Under the pieces are notes generated by a model that saw only the letters and a program-made list of their open reading frames with translations, was not told the origin of the DNA and searched no databases. Below, piece after piece: positions 33,480 to 43,005 of a stretch of 64,000 bases of DNA (positions are counted from its first letter, which is position 1; every line of letters starts with the position of its first letter). The translations under genes were made by a program, and so were the position numbers. Origin of the DNA: Actibacterium ureilyticum (GTDB taxonomy: Bacteria > Pseudomonadota > Alphaproteobacteria > Rhodobacterales > Rhodobacteraceae); the NCBI RefSeq assembly GCF_002285435.1, contig NZ_NSBT01000011.1, positions 1-64,000 on the forward strand, written 5' to 3'.

Positions 33480-34736
33480 TTACCGCTCCACCAGTTTGAC
33501 GCGTTCGTTGTACCAGTTCATCACGCCCGAAATCGTCAGCGAGATCGCCAGATAGACCAGCATCAGCATCAGCAGACATTCCAGCTCGCGCCCGGTCTGG
33601 TTCATGGTGATCCCGCCCAGCGTGCCGGTGATGTCCATGTACCCCACCGCAATCGCCAGCGAGCTGTTCTTGGTCAGGTTCAGATAGTTCGAGATCAGCG
33701 GCGGAATGATCACCCGCAGCGCCTGTGGCAGGATCACAAGCCGCATCGTGCGGCCCGGGCGCATGCCCAGCGCATTCGCGGCCTCTGTCTGCCCCTTGGA
33801 AATGGCCAGGATGCCCGCGCGCACGATCTCGGCGATGAAGGCCGCGGTATAGAACGAAAGCGCCAGCCACAGCGCGATCAGCGAATTGCGCATATGGATG
33901 CCACCGGCGAAATTGAACCCCTTGAGCTCGGGGTAGCCCAGGTGAAAGCCCATCGCCAGCAGCGCCGCGATGAGCGGCAACAGCACCACGCCCAGCTGGA
34001 TATACCAGGTGGTCGGGCGGTCGCCCGTGGCCTCTTGCACCGCGTCGGCGCGCTTGCCGATCACACGCGCGCCGAACAGGCCCGCGATCAGGATCGCCAC
34101 AAGCAGCAGCAGCTCCAGGCTGATGTTGAAGGCGCCGAACACCGGCAGATCGCCCAGCGGGCGGCTGAACAGCGGTTCGGGGATATAGACGCCGCGATTG
34201 GTCACCGCCATCGTGTCGCCCAGCCACATCGACGCGGTGGCATTGTCGCCCCTGAAGGCGCGCGGGCTTGGCAAGGTCTCGATCAGCACCGCCATGAACA
34301 GCACGATCCACAACAGCACCGGCACGTTGCGGAACATCTCGACATAGATGGTCATGATCCGCGCGATCAGCCAGTTCTTGGACAGGCGCAGCACGCCGAT
34401 GAAAACGCCCAGGATGGTGGCCAGCACACAGCCCATCACCGCCACCAGCAGCGTGTTCAGAAGCCCGACGAACGACGCCCGCAGATGCGTGTCGCGCGAG
34501 GTATAGTCGATCAGGCGCTGATTGATGTCATATCCGGCCGGTTCGGCGAGGAAACCGAATTCGATCTTCTTGCCCAGCGATTCCAGGTTCTGCGTGGTGT
34601 TGTTGATCAACCACGCGGCCATCAGCATGAAACAGATCATGGCGACGACCTGAATCGTCATGGACCGGTACCGGGTGTCGTAGATCAGCATAGATAGCCG
34701 AAACGACTCCCTTGGCGGGTCGGTAAGTGTCGTCAT
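33480..34736 (-). CDS. bztB: Amino-acid ABC transporter permease BztB/AapQ
   Basis: A 418-residue permease with the EAA-type loop GILAISKGQTEAANALGMRP and about eight hydrophobic segments, including the long periplasmic insert typical of BztB/AapQ. It forms the channel with BztC. It is separated from bztA by 120 bases, a gap in which a regulatory stem reducing expression of the downstream genes might lie. Confidence 0.92.
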   Translation of the reverse strand: MTTLTDPPRESFRLSMLIYDTRYRSMTIQVVAMICFMLMAAWLINNTTQNLESLGKKIEFGFLAEPAGYDINQRLIDYTSRDTHLRASFVGLLNTLLVAVMGCVLATILGVFIGVLRLSKNWLIARIMTIYVEMFRNVPVLLWIVLFMAVLIETLPSPRAFRGDNATASMWLGDTMAVTNRGVYIPEPLFSRPLGDLPVFGAFNISLELLLLVAILIAGLFGARVIGKRADAVQEATGDRPTTWYIQLGVVLLPLIAALLAMGFHLGYPELKGFNFAGGIHMRNSLIALWLALSFYTAAFIAEIVRAGILAISKGQTEAANALGMRPGRTMRLVILPQALRVIIPPLISNYLNLTKNSSLAIAVGYMDITGTLGGITMNQTGRELECLLMLMLVYLAISLTISGVMNWYNERVKLVER

Positions 34737-34856
34737 TGAAATCCCCGTTGCCCCTTTGGCTTGTTTTATCGCGGCCTTTGGCCGTCGCTGCCAGGGTGCG
34801 TCGTTGCCCTTAAGGAAGCAGGGGCGCGGATCGTGCCGCGCCCCTGCCTGTCGTTC

Positions 34857-35876
34857 TTAGCGGAACGGCGGCGAGTAGAGCAGGCCGCCTTCGGTCCATT
34901 GTGCGTTCAGGCCGCGTGCCAGCCCGATCGGCGTGTCGACACCGATGTTGGTGGCAAAGATCTCGCCATAGTTGCCGTTGGCCATGATCGCCTTCTTGGC
35001 CCAGTCCGCCGACAGACCCAGCATTTCGCCCAGGTTGCCTTCGGTGCCCAGCAGGCGGTTGATTTCCGGGTTGTCGCCCGCAGCGGCCGACATCTCGGCG
35101 ATATTGGCCGAGGTCACGCCCATTTCTTCGGCCGCGATCAGCGCGTTCAGGGTCCAGCGCACGATATCGCCCCATTCGTCATCGCCGTGACGGACCAGCG
35201 GGCCCAGCGGCTCTTTCGAGATGATTTCGGGCAGGATCACGTGATCGGCTGCATTTTCGAAGGTGGCGCGCGTCGCGGCCAGGCCCGATGCGTCGGTGGT
35301 ATAGACGTCACAGGCGCCAGCCAGGTATTGCTGCTGCGCTTCGGCGTTGGTTTCGATCGGAACCGGCTCATAGCTGAGATTGTTGACGCGGAAGAAATCC
35401 GCCAGGTTCAGCTCGGTCGTGGTGCCGGTCTGGATGCAGACGGTCGCACCGTCCAGTTCCTTGGCCGATGTCACGCCCAGTTCCTTGGGAACCATGAAGC
35501 CCTGACCGTCGTAATAGTTCACACCGACAAAGGTGAACTTGAGGTCGACGTCGCGGCTGAAGGTCCAGGTGGTGTTGCGGGCCAGCATGTCGATCTCGCC
35601 CGATGCCAGTGCGGTGAAGCGCGTCTTGCCGGTGGTCGGAACGAATTCGATTGCCGAAGCGTCATCCAGGACCGCCGCAGCGACGGCGCGGCAAACTGCA
35701 ACGTCGAAGCCTTTCCACTCACCGTTTGCATCCGGAGCCGCAAAGCCCGGCACGCCCGTGGCCACGCCACAGTTCAGCTTGCCACGTGCCTTGACGTCGT
35801 CCAGCGTGGCGGCAGCGGCTGCACCGGCTGCAACACCGGCGGCCATAAGCGCGCCAAAGAATACGGTTTTTTTCAT
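34857..35876 (-). CDS. bztA: Periplasmic amino-acid-binding protein BztA/AapJ
   Basis: A 339-residue solute-binding protein with a clear signal peptide (MKKTVFFGALMAAGVAAGAAA) and the SBP family 3 fold (LDDVKARGKLNCGV, GFDVAVCRAVAAAVL, PTTGKTRFTALASGEIDML). It binds polar amino acids, probably glutamate, glutamine, aspartate and asparagine, and delivers them to BztBC. AGAGG precedes the ATG at 35876; the longer frame upstream lacks a signal peptide. It is the first gene of the operon. Confidence 0.94.
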   Translation of the reverse strand: MKKTVFFGALMAAGVAAGAAAAATLDDVKARGKLNCGVATGVPGFAAPDANGEWKGFDVAVCRAVAAAVLDDASAIEFVPTTGKTRFTALASGEIDMLARNTTWTFSRDVDLKFTFVGVNYYDGQGFMVPKELGVTSAKELDGATVCIQTGTTTELNLADFFRVNNLSYEPVPIETNAEAQQQYLAGACDVYTTDASGLAATRATFENAADHVILPEIISKEPLGPLVRHGDDEWGDIVRWTLNALIAAEEMGVTSANIAEMSAAAGDNPEINRLLGTEGNLGEMLGLSADWAKKAIMANGNYGEIFATNIGVDTPIGLARGLNAQWTEGGLLYSPPFR

Positions 35877-36101
35877 ACTTACCTCTTCCTGATGTTCCCC
35901 ATTGATGGGGCGTATCTCGTTTCCCGTCCCATTCGGGTGATCGTTCGTTCGGGCAATACTGCCCACGAGCGCTGCAAGTTTGGGCGAATTCACCGGAAAA
36001 CGTCAAGGGCACTGTCTGAAAATCGGGCGATACAGTACGTAATAACTGCTTTCCCGGGCGTTTGCCCAAAAAAGCCGCCTTTGACGTATTCGCGCTGCGG
36101 C

Positions 36102-36818
36102 TCAGTCCGATTCCCGGACCAGTTCCAGGAAATGCATGGCCTGCAGAAAGCCCTTTTCGCGCAACGCGGCCTGTGCCGTCGCCTCGTCGTCCTCGCCCCA
36201 TTGTTCCTGCTGCCACAGCTCGTCCACCCGCGACGTAGCCCAGAGCTCGGCCGCCGGAAACGCGCCCGCGGCGGCGGCCAGCCCGATCACCAGCGACCCC
36301 GACAGCGCCACCAGATCGTGCAGCGCCGTCAGCTCCCACGGGGAACAGGCGCGGACGGCGGCATCCAGCCGCGCCAGGCTGTCCTTGTCCTGGCCCACAT
36401 GCATCACGCCGCTGGTCACCGACAGCGGCGCGGCATGCGCCTGATGCGCCCAGCGCAGCAGCGGATCCCAAAGCGCGGCCTGGCGCTGTTGCAGGGCCTC
36501 GGGCCCCTCGGCCCGGTAGCACAGCAGATCGCTGTCGCCATAGGCCGACACGATCCCGGCCACCGAATCATATTGCGGTGTCACCTTGTCGATTGCCGAA
36601 TTCGCCGACCTTGTCAGCGGCATGGTCTGGGGGTCGATCACACCGTCCTGGGCGTCCCACTCGCGGGCCACCGCCTCGGCCAGGGCGCGGGTCGGCAGGA
36701 CCAGCGGCACCTTGGCCGGGGTGCGGATCGGGCGGCCGTCCAGCCGCACGCCATAGCCGTCCTTCAGGGCCGATATCCCGGTCAGCGTCCAGAACCGCTT
36801 TGCCGCCCATTCACTCAT
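36102..36818 (-). CDS. ATP12-family chaperone
   Basis: A 238-residue protein of the ATP12 family, which in mitochondria and alphaproteobacteria assists assembly of the F1-ATPase alpha subunit. Recognisable stretches are RFWTLTGISALKDGYGVRLD, GRPIRTPAK, EWDAQDGVIDPQTMPLTRSA and GVMHVGQD. The start at 36818 overlaps the HAD gene stop by 8 bases. It closes the CrcB-RluC-HAD-ATP12 string of overlapping genes. Confidence 0.9.
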   Translation of the reverse strand: MSEWAAKRFWTLTGISALKDGYGVRLDGRPIRTPAKVPLVLPTRALAEAVAREWDAQDGVIDPQTMPLTRSANSAIDKVTPQYDSVAGIVSAYGDSDLLCYRAEGPEALQQRQAALWDPLLRWAHQAHAAPLSVTSGVMHVGQDKDSLARLDAAVRACSPWELTALHDLVALSGSLVIGLAAAAGAFPAAELWATSRVDELWQQEQWGEDDEATAQAALREKGFLQAMHFLELVRESD

Positions 36819-37500
36819 CTGCCATCCCCCATACGGCCTCAAGCGCCGCGTCCAGCGCCGCGAAACTGTCGATCACGCAATCGGCCCCCGCCGCGCGCAG
36901 GTCGGCCACCGGGTGATAGCCCCAGCTGACCCCGATTGTGCGGCAGCCCGCGGCCCGGCCCATTTCCATGTCGAAACTGGTATCCCCCAACATAATCGCC
37001 TGCCCCGGTTCGATCCCGATGTCGTCACAGGCCTGATGCAGCATCGACGGGTGCGGCTTGGACGGGTGATGATCGGCCGTCTGGCAGGTGTGAAAATAAT
37101 GCCCGATGCCGTGGCTGGCAAAGGCATGATCCAGCCCCCGCCGGGCCTTGCCCGTGGCAACCCCCAGAAACAGCTCGTCCCGGCGATGCAGGCGGTCCAA
37201 CGCGTCGCGCGCCCCGGGATAAAGCGGCGCGTGCCCTTCGCCCTCGGCCTCGGCGCGCAATTCCAGGATTCGCGCGCGATAGGCGGCGATGGCGTCCTGC
37301 ACCCCGGCCTCGGTCAGGTCGGGCATCAGCCGCGCCATGGCTTGCGGCAGCGACAGCCCGACGATGGACAGCACCGTTGCGCGGTCCGGCACGGGCCGTC
37401 CCAGCGCAGCAAAGGCATGCCCGACCGATGTCACGATCGCATCCTGACTGTCGATCAGCGTGCCGTCGACATCGAAAACCACCAGCCGCAGATCGGTCAT
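36811..37500 (-). CDS. HAD-family phosphatase (subfamily IA)
   Basis: A 229-residue HAD hydrolase: motif I is VFDVDGTLIDS, motif II threonine is in GVATGKARRG, the lysine follows in HPSKPHPSM, and motif III is MLGDTSFDMEMG. It resembles phosphoglycolate phosphatases, but the substrate is not certain. The ATG overlaps the rluC stop as ATGA. Confidence 0.87.
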   Translation of the reverse strand: MTDLRLVVFDVDGTLIDSQDAIVTSVGHAFAALGRPVPDRATVLSIVGLSLPQAMARLMPDLTEAGVQDAIAAYRARILELRAEAEGEGHAPLYPGARDALDRLHRRDELFLGVATGKARRGLDHAFASHGIGHYFHTCQTADHHPSKPHPSMLHQACDDIGIEPGQAIMLGDTSFDMEMGRAAGCRTIGVSWGYHPVADLRAAGADCVIDSFAALDAALEAVWGMADE

Positions 37501-38540
37501 TGCAGCGCCTCGAACGGGTCCTCGGCGGCCATATCGGGCGCCCATTGGAACGTGTCGAAGGTGCGCTGCATATGTTCGGGCAAGGGCGCGGTCACGGTGA
37601 TGTCCTTGCCCGTGACGGGATGTTCGAACCGCATCAGCCGCGCATGCAGGTGCAGCTTGTTCGAGATGATGCCGCCCAGCTTGGCGCCCCAGCCATCGCC
37701 CAGGTTCTCCTGGCCCGAGCCACCATATTTGCCGTCACCGATGATCGGATGCCCGATCTCGGCCATGTGCGCGCGCAGCTGGTGGGTGCGGCCGGTGATC
37801 GGCTCCATCGCGACCCAGGCCGCGCGCGAGGCGACGCGGTAAAGCGTGGCGTAAAGCGTATGCGCGCGCTTGGCGCCGTCGGTTGCATCCACGTCGCGCG
37901 GATGGACGCAGCGCATCTTCTCGCCCTCGCCCTTGGCGCCATGGCCCGGCGCCTTGACCAGACCATAGCGGATCTCGCCCAGATAGGGCGTCGGCACGCC
38001 CGCCACCACGGCCCAATAGATCTTGCGCGTCTGCTTGTGGCGGATCGCGGCGGTCAGGTCGCTGGCCATCTGGCGGGTGCGCGCCAGCAGCAGCACGCCG
38101 GATGTGTCCTTGTCCAGCCGGTGGACAAGGCGCGGCTTCTCGTCCAGCCCGAATTTCAGCGCCTCGGCCAGCCCGTCGACATGGCGGGTCTGCTTGCTGC
38201 CCCCTTGCGTCGGCAGGCCGGGGGGCTTGTTCAGCGCGATGATGTGATCGTCGCGATAGATCACACAGCCCTGGATCATCTTCGCGTCGGCATCCGACAT
38301 GGCGGGTTTCGGCTGCGCCTTGACCTCGCCCGGTTCGGGCAGCGGCGGGACGCGCACGCTTTGCCCGGCCTCGACCCGCGTGGCGGGTTTCACGCGGCCG
38401 CCATCGACGCGGATCTCGCCCTTGCGGCACATCTTTTCGATGCGGCCCTGGCTGACATGTGGGAACCGGCGGCGGAACCAGCGGTCCAGCCTCTGGTCGC
38501 CCTCGTCCTGCGGGATCACGATGGTCTGGACGCCGCTCAT
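37497..38540 (-). CDS. rluC: 23S rRNA pseudouridine synthase, RluC/RluD type
   Basis: A 347-residue enzyme with an N-terminal S4 domain (QRLDRWFRRRFPHVSQGRIE) and the catalytic motif HRLDKDTSGVLL containing the active-site aspartate, plus GRTHQLRAHM. It makes pseudouridines in 23S rRNA; RluC is favoured over RluD because an RluD-like length and context are lacking, but this is not firm. The ATG overlaps the crcB stop as ATGA. Confidence 0.88.
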   Translation of the reverse strand: MSGVQTIVIPQDEGDQRLDRWFRRRFPHVSQGRIEKMCRKGEIRVDGGRVKPATRVEAGQSVRVPPLPEPGEVKAQPKPAMSDADAKMIQGCVIYRDDHIIALNKPPGLPTQGGSKQTRHVDGLAEALKFGLDEKPRLVHRLDKDTSGVLLLARTRQMASDLTAAIRHKQTRKIYWAVVAGVPTPYLGEIRYGLVKAPGHGAKGEGEKMRCVHPRDVDATDGAKRAHTLYATLYRVASRAAWVAMEPITGRTHQLRAHMAEIGHPIIGDGKYGGSGQENLGDGWGAKLGGIISNKLHLHARLMRFEHPVTGKDITVTAPLPEHMQRTFDTFQWAPDMAAEDPFEALQ

Positions 38541-38914
38541 GCCAGTGCCCCACGGGTCAGCCACAGCGCGGCGGCAATCGCCGCGAGCGAGACCAGAACC
38601 GAAGCGGCGGCATAGCCGAAGGCCAGCCCGGCCTGTCCGCGCTCATAAAGCGTCAGCACATCCAGCGAGAATGCGGAAAACGTGGTAAAGCCGCCCAGCA
38701 GCCCCGTCATCAGCAGCGGCGCCAGATCATTGCCGCCCTTCCTGGCCAAAACAACCACCAGCACCCCCATCAGGAACGAGCCCACGACATTGACCACCAG
38801 CGTCCCCCAGGGAAAGCCGTGCCCCATCAACCGCACCGCCGCGACGCCGGTCAGATAGCGCCCCATCGCGCCGATTGCCCCGCCAAGGGCGACTTGTGCC
38901 AGTGTTCCGATCAT
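38537..38914 (-). CDS. crcB: Fluoride channel CrcB/FluC
   Basis: A 125-residue, four-segment membrane protein that exports fluoride as a dual-topology dimer. Conserved pieces are GGAIGAMGRYL, PWGTLVVNVVGSFLMG and GLLGGFTTFSAFS. It is the first of four overlapping genes. No fluoride riboswitch was recognised upstream in the 31 bases before the cytochrome gene. Confidence 0.93.
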   Translation of the reverse strand: MIGTLAQVALGGAIGAMGRYLTGVAAVRLMGHGFPWGTLVVNVVGSFLMGVLVVVLARKGGNDLAPLLMTGLLGGFTTFSAFSLDVLTLYERGQAGLAFGYAAASVLVSLAAIAAALWLTRGALA

Positions 38915-38945
38915 GGCGCCTAAGTCAGGCGCGCGGGCGCGGTTG

Positions 38946-39557
38946 TCAACCCTGCCGGTCGCGGCGCACCAGCTTCCAACCGGTGATCATCGGGCGGATC
39001 AGATCCTCGTTCTTCCACTTCTTATAGAAGACAATCGCGCCGATATGCAGCACGACCAGCGCCAGGATCGCCAGCGAGCCACGATAATGCAGCCGCGCCA
39101 TGTCCTGCGCGGTGTCGGTCGCCACGTATTTCGCCAGCGGCCCGACATTGATGAAATCGTCCGGGTCCGCAAACAGCCCCGTCGCGGTCTGGAAGATCAG
39201 CACCGCCAGAATGGCAAAGACCGACAGCGCGCCCATCGGGTTGTGCCCGGGCCAATAGCTGGGCTTGCGCGCGCCGATATTGCGCAGATAGTTCAGCGTG
39301 GTGCCGGGGCCATAGATGAAATGAACGAACCGGGCCGCGCGCGGGCCGACAAAGCCCCAGACCAGCCGGTACGCCACCAGCCCAATCACCGCATAACCGG
39401 CATAGAAATGCAGGGTCATGATGCTGGGGCCATAACGCCCCAACAGCCAGCCGGTGACCACGCAGATCACCAGCGCCCAGTGAAACAGCCGAAGGCCCAG
39501 ATCCCAGATGCGGGCCTTTTCGACGCCGGGCGGCAATTCTGTCTGCGTGGTCTTCAT
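38946..39557 (-). CDS. Cytochrome b561-type membrane protein
   Basis: A 203-residue four-helix membrane protein with heme-ligand histidines in LRLFHWALV, IMTLHFYAGY, RLHYRGSLA and VLHIGAIVFY. It matches the cytochrome b561 / Ni-Fe-hydrogenase b-subunit family. It follows a cytochrome c' gene by 4 bases, a pairing that suggests electron exchange between a membrane quinol site and the periplasmic cytochrome. Confidence 0.88.
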   Translation of the reverse strand: MKTTQTELPPGVEKARIWDLGLRLFHWALVICVVTGWLLGRYGPSIMTLHFYAGYAVIGLVAYRLVWGFVGPRAARFVHFIYGPGTTLNYLRNIGARKPSYWPGHNPMGALSVFAILAVLIFQTATGLFADPDDFINVGPLAKYVATDTAQDMARLHYRGSLAILALVVLHIGAIVFYKKWKNEDLIRPMITGWKLVRRDRQG

Positions 39558-39561
39558 CGGC

Positions 39562-40011
39562 TTACTTCGCGCGATAGTCGTCGTGGCAGGCCTTGCAAGC
39601 GCCGCCCAGCTTGCCCAGCGCGGCGGCCATCTCGCCCTGGCCCTGACCGGCGGCGGCCTGCATTTCCAGCGCGGCCGCTTTCAGACCGGCGCCCTTTTCG
39701 GCAACGGCGGGGAATTCTTCCCAGATCTTGCCCAGCGCGCGGGTCTTGCCGGGATATTCATCGGCCGACGTGCCGGGCACATAGACATGCGCCAGGTTGT
39801 AATTGGTCAGCGTCACGATGTTGTCGGCCGCCGTCTGGGCGCCGGCGGCGTCGTAATCGGTTTCACCCTTGGCCATGGCGGCGATGATGCCCACATTGGC
39901 GCCCAGCAGCTTGTAGAAGCCCTGACGGGCGGCGATCGTGTCTTCCATCGGGTCGGCAGAGGCAATCGCGGGAAGGGCAAGTGCGAGAGTGGCGAAAATA
40001 GCTGTACGCAT
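39562..40011 (-). CDS. Cytochrome c' (class II)
   Basis: A 149-residue periplasmic cytochrome with a signal peptide (MRTAIFATLALALPAIASA) and a single C-terminal heme site, CKACHDDYR, the position typical of class II cytochromes c'. Such proteins bind NO or act as electron carriers. It precedes the cytochrome b561 gene. The ATG at 40011 is chosen because the signal peptide starts there. Confidence 0.92.
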   Translation of the reverse strand: MRTAIFATLALALPAIASADPMEDTIAARQGFYKLLGANVGIIAAMAKGETDYDAAGAQTAADNIVTLTNYNLAHVYVPGTSADEYPGKTRALGKIWEEFPAVAEKGAGLKAAALEMQAAAGQGQGEMAAALGKLGGACKACHDDYRAK

Positions 40012-40156
40012 GTGAGGCTCCATAGGGGGTTAAATTCCAGACGATTGTTGCGGCGCGAAACTGCACGCACAATGTGACAACGCGTCAAACGCTAGAAAAA
40101 TTCGGACAACCGGTCACTTTTTTGATTTTGCACAGGGTCTGTGCGCGGTTCGCCGC

Positions 40157-41479
40157 TTACTCCGCGCCGGAAATACGGCGCTCGCGCAGCTTGGCGAAGT
40201 AATCCAGCCGCCGTTTCAGCTCGCGTTCGAAGCCGCGTTCCACCGGGCTGTAATAGACGCCGCGCTTCATCCCGTCGGGGAAATAGTTCTGGCCGGAAAA
40301 ACCGTCGGCAGCGTCGTGGTCGTATTGATAGCCCTCGCCATAGCCCTGTTCCTGCATCAGCTTGGTGGGCGCGTTCAGGATGTGTTTGGGGGGTGGTTCG
40401 CTGCCGGTCTTGCGCGCCGCGGCGCGGGCATTCTTATAGGCCGCGTAACCGGCATTCGATTTCGGCGCCAGCGCCAGATAGGTCAGCGCCTGTGCCAGTG
40501 CCAGCTCGCCCTCGGGGCTGCCCAGCCGTTCATAGACCTGCCAGGCATCCAGACAGATCGTCTGCGCCTGCGGGTCGGCCAGGCCGATATCCTCGACCGC
40601 CATGCGGGTGATGCGGCGGGCCAGGAACCGGGGATCTTCGCCGCCTTCAAGCATGCGCGCGAACCAGTACAGCGCGGCATCGGGGTCCGAGCCGCGCACC
40701 GATTTGTGCAGGGCCGAGATCAGGTTGTAGTGCTCGTCGCCCGATTTGTCGTATTTCGCCGCCCGCTTCATCAGCCGCGTGGTCAGCGCGTCGGTGTCCA
40801 GCTTGCCGTCGACCTTCCACGCCGCGACCTGTTCGATCAGGTTCAAAAGCGCCCGGCCATCGCCATCGGCCATCTCCAGCAGCGCCTCGCGCGCGGGACC
40901 GTCCAGCGGCAGGGCGCGGTTCAACTCGTGCTCGGCCCGTTGCGCCAGAAGCTCCAGATCCGCCAGATCCAGCCGCTCCAGCACCAGAACCTGCGACCGG
41001 CTGAGCAGCGCGGCGTTCAGCTCGAAAGACGGGTTCTCGGTCGTGGCGCCGACCAACAGGATCGTGCCGTCCTCCATATGCGGCAGGAACCCGTCCTGCT
41101 GCGCCTTGTTGAAGCGGTGGATTTCGTCCACGAACAGCAGCGTGCCTTGCCCGTTCGCGCGGCGGTGCTTGGCGGCCTCGAACACCTTGCGCAGGTCCGG
41201 CACGCCGGTGAAGATCGCGCTGATCTGCACGAAATGCAGATCGGTCTCGTCCGCCAGAAGCCGCGCGATGGTGGTCTTACCCACCCCCGGCGGCCCCCAC
41301 AGGATCAGCGACCCCAAACTGCCCGAGGCCAGCATGACCCCCAGCGGCGCATCGGCGCCCAGCACCTGGTCCTGACCGATCACATCCGACAGCTTGCGCG
41401 GGCGCAGCCGATCGGCCAAGGGGCGCGGCGCGCTGCCTTGGGGCGTGGTTTCGTCATGCTGGTCGAACAGATCCGCCAT
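40157..41479 (-). CDS. rarA: Replication-associated recombination protein A (RarA/MgsA)
   Basis: A 440-residue AAA+ ATPase: Walker A GPPGVGKTT, Walker B FVDEIHRFNKAQQD, sensor 1 GATTENPSFELN and the C-terminal tetramerisation domain (HKSVRGSDPDAALYW, PKSNAGYAAY). RarA acts at stalled replication forks with clamp loader and SSB. It starts 23 bases after the Deg protease stop and may be cotranscribed with it. Confidence 0.95.
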   Translation of the reverse strand: MADLFDQHDETTPQGSAPRPLADRLRPRKLSDVIGQDQVLGADAPLGVMLASGSLGSLILWGPPGVGKTTIARLLADETDLHFVQISAIFTGVPDLRKVFEAAKHRRANGQGTLLFVDEIHRFNKAQQDGFLPHMEDGTILLVGATTENPSFELNAALLSRSQVLVLERLDLADLELLAQRAEHELNRALPLDGPAREALLEMADGDGRALLNLIEQVAAWKVDGKLDTDALTTRLMKRAAKYDKSGDEHYNLISALHKSVRGSDPDAALYWFARMLEGGEDPRFLARRITRMAVEDIGLADPQAQTICLDAWQVYERLGSPEGELALAQALTYLALAPKSNAGYAAYKNARAAARKTGSEPPPKHILNAPTKLMQEQGYGEGYQYDHDAADGFSGQNYFPDGMKRGVYYSPVERGFERELKRRLDYFAKLRERRISGAE

Positions 41480-41502
41480 GAACGCAGTCTAGGCCAGCCG
41501 CG

Positions 41503-42885
41503 TCACACGCGAAAGCGCAAGACGCTGCGCCGGCCGCCACGGATGTATTCCACCGACCAACCGCGCCGGTCGGATGCCGCTGCGCGTTCCAGATCAGCGG
41601 TATCGGCAATCGCGTCGCCATTGACCGACAGCAGCACATCGCCCGCCCGCAGCCCGACGCGGCCGCCGACCGGCCCGGGGTCGGTGATGACGACGCCCTG
41701 ATCCACGGACAGTTTGTATTCATGCGCCACGGCGGGGTTCACATTGACCGCCGCCAAACCGGCCAATGTGCTGCGTGCACCGATCGTGACCGCACGGCGT
41801 GGTGGTGTTTCCGGGGCCGCGACCATCGCCACCCGCGTGGTTTCAGCCGACCCGTCCGACAGGTAATGCACGTCGATATCCGCGCCAATCCCGGCCGCCG
41901 TCATGTAGAACATCATTTCCTGCGGCGAGTTCACCGGATCATCCCCGATGCGCAACACGATATCGCCCACCTGCAGGCCCGCCTTGGCAAACGGGCTGGC
42001 GGGATGCAGGCCGGACAAAACGACCCCTTGGGGGATATCCTGGCCCAAAACCTCGGCCAGGGCCGCATCCACCGCCTGACCGGTCACACCGGCCCAGGGG
42101 CGCAGGAACTGGTCCTGCCCGTCCAGCGCCTGGGCCACGAATTGCGCCACCAGGTTCGACGGGATCGCAAAGCCCACACCGTTCGAGCCGCCCGACCGGG
42201 TCAGGATCGCGGTGTTGATCCCGATCAGGCGCCCGGCCGTATCGACCAGCGCGCCGCCGGAATTGCCCGGATTGATCGCGGCATCGGTCTGAATAAACAG
42301 CCCGCGCCCGCTGCCAATGGATGTGCCCGCGCGCGCCAGCCCTGACACGATCCCGCTGGAAACCGTTTGACCGATCCCGAACGGGTTGCCGATGGCCAGC
42401 ACCAGCTCGCCCACCTCCAGCGTATCGGAATCCCGCAGCTCCAGCGCGGGCAGATCGCGCGCATCCTGAAGCTTCAGGATCGCCAGATCCGCCTCCTGAT
42501 CGGCCAACAGCACCTGGGCGTCGAATTCCCGCCGATCGTTCAGAACGACCCGGATCTCGGTCGCCTGCCCGACCACATGATAGTTCGACACCACCAGCCC
42601 GTCTGCCGACAGCACAACGCCCGAGCCCAGCGAATTCTGCACCCGCGGCGCAGAGCGGCCGAACTCGCGGAAAAAATCACGAAAGAACGGGTCGTTGGCA
42701 AATGGCGTGGCGCGGCGTTCGGACACGACGCGCCGGGCATAGATATTGACCACCGCCGGGGCGCTTTGCCGGACGACCGGCGCGAAACTGAGCGTGATTT
42801 CCTGTGCGTCGCCCGGCACGCGGGTTTCGGCATGAACCGGTTGCCACATCAGCAATCCGATGATGGCCGCAGCAATAACTCTCAT
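41503..42885 (-). CDS. Deg/HtrA-type periplasmic serine protease
   Basis: A 460-residue trypsin-like protease with signal peptide (MRVIAAAIIGLLMWQPVHA), catalytic His in VVSNYHVVG, Asp in EADLAILKL, and Ser in NPGNSGGAL, followed by two PDZ domains, the second with GVVITDPGPVGGRVG. It probably degrades misfolded envelope proteins. GGAGGGG precedes the ATG at 42885. It lies upstream of rarA and after the second lux pair. Confidence 0.9.
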   Translation of the reverse strand: MRVIAAAIIGLLMWQPVHAETRVPGDAQEITLSFAPVVRQSAPAVVNIYARRVVSERRATPFANDPFFRDFFREFGRSAPRVQNSLGSGVVLSADGLVVSNYHVVGQATEIRVVLNDRREFDAQVLLADQEADLAILKLQDARDLPALELRDSDTLEVGELVLAIGNPFGIGQTVSSGIVSGLARAGTSIGSGRGLFIQTDAAINPGNSGGALVDTAGRLIGINTAILTRSGGSNGVGFAIPSNLVAQFVAQALDGQDQFLRPWAGVTGQAVDAALAEVLGQDIPQGVVLSGLHPASPFAKAGLQVGDIVLRIGDDPVNSPQEMMFYMTAAGIGADIDVHYLSDGSAETTRVAMVAAPETPPRRAVTIGARSTLAGLAAVNVNPAVAHEYKLSVDQGVVITDPGPVGGRVGLRAGDVLLSVNGDAIADTADLERAAASDRRGWSVEYIRGGRRSVLRFRV

Positions 42886-43005
42886 CGCCCCTCCTGCATC
42901 TGTCGTGCAAGATATGCGCAGCCGCGGGGCCGAGTTCAACCGGTCAAACAATCCCCCCCGCAGCAGATCGCGGAGGGGACAAGAGCACTTGGGTCGACCG
43001 GGGTC

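Noticed and set aside
33333-34697. 454-codon plus-strand frame
   Set aside because: Antisense to bztB; composition is H/Q/R-rich, typical of a shadow.
34761-36929. 722-codon plus-strand frame
   Set aside because: Antisense to bztA and the ATP12 and HAD genes; no recognisable domain.
38915-38945. Fluoride riboswitch before crcB
   Set aside because: The gap is 31 bases with no recognisable pseudoknot core, too short for the riboswitch.
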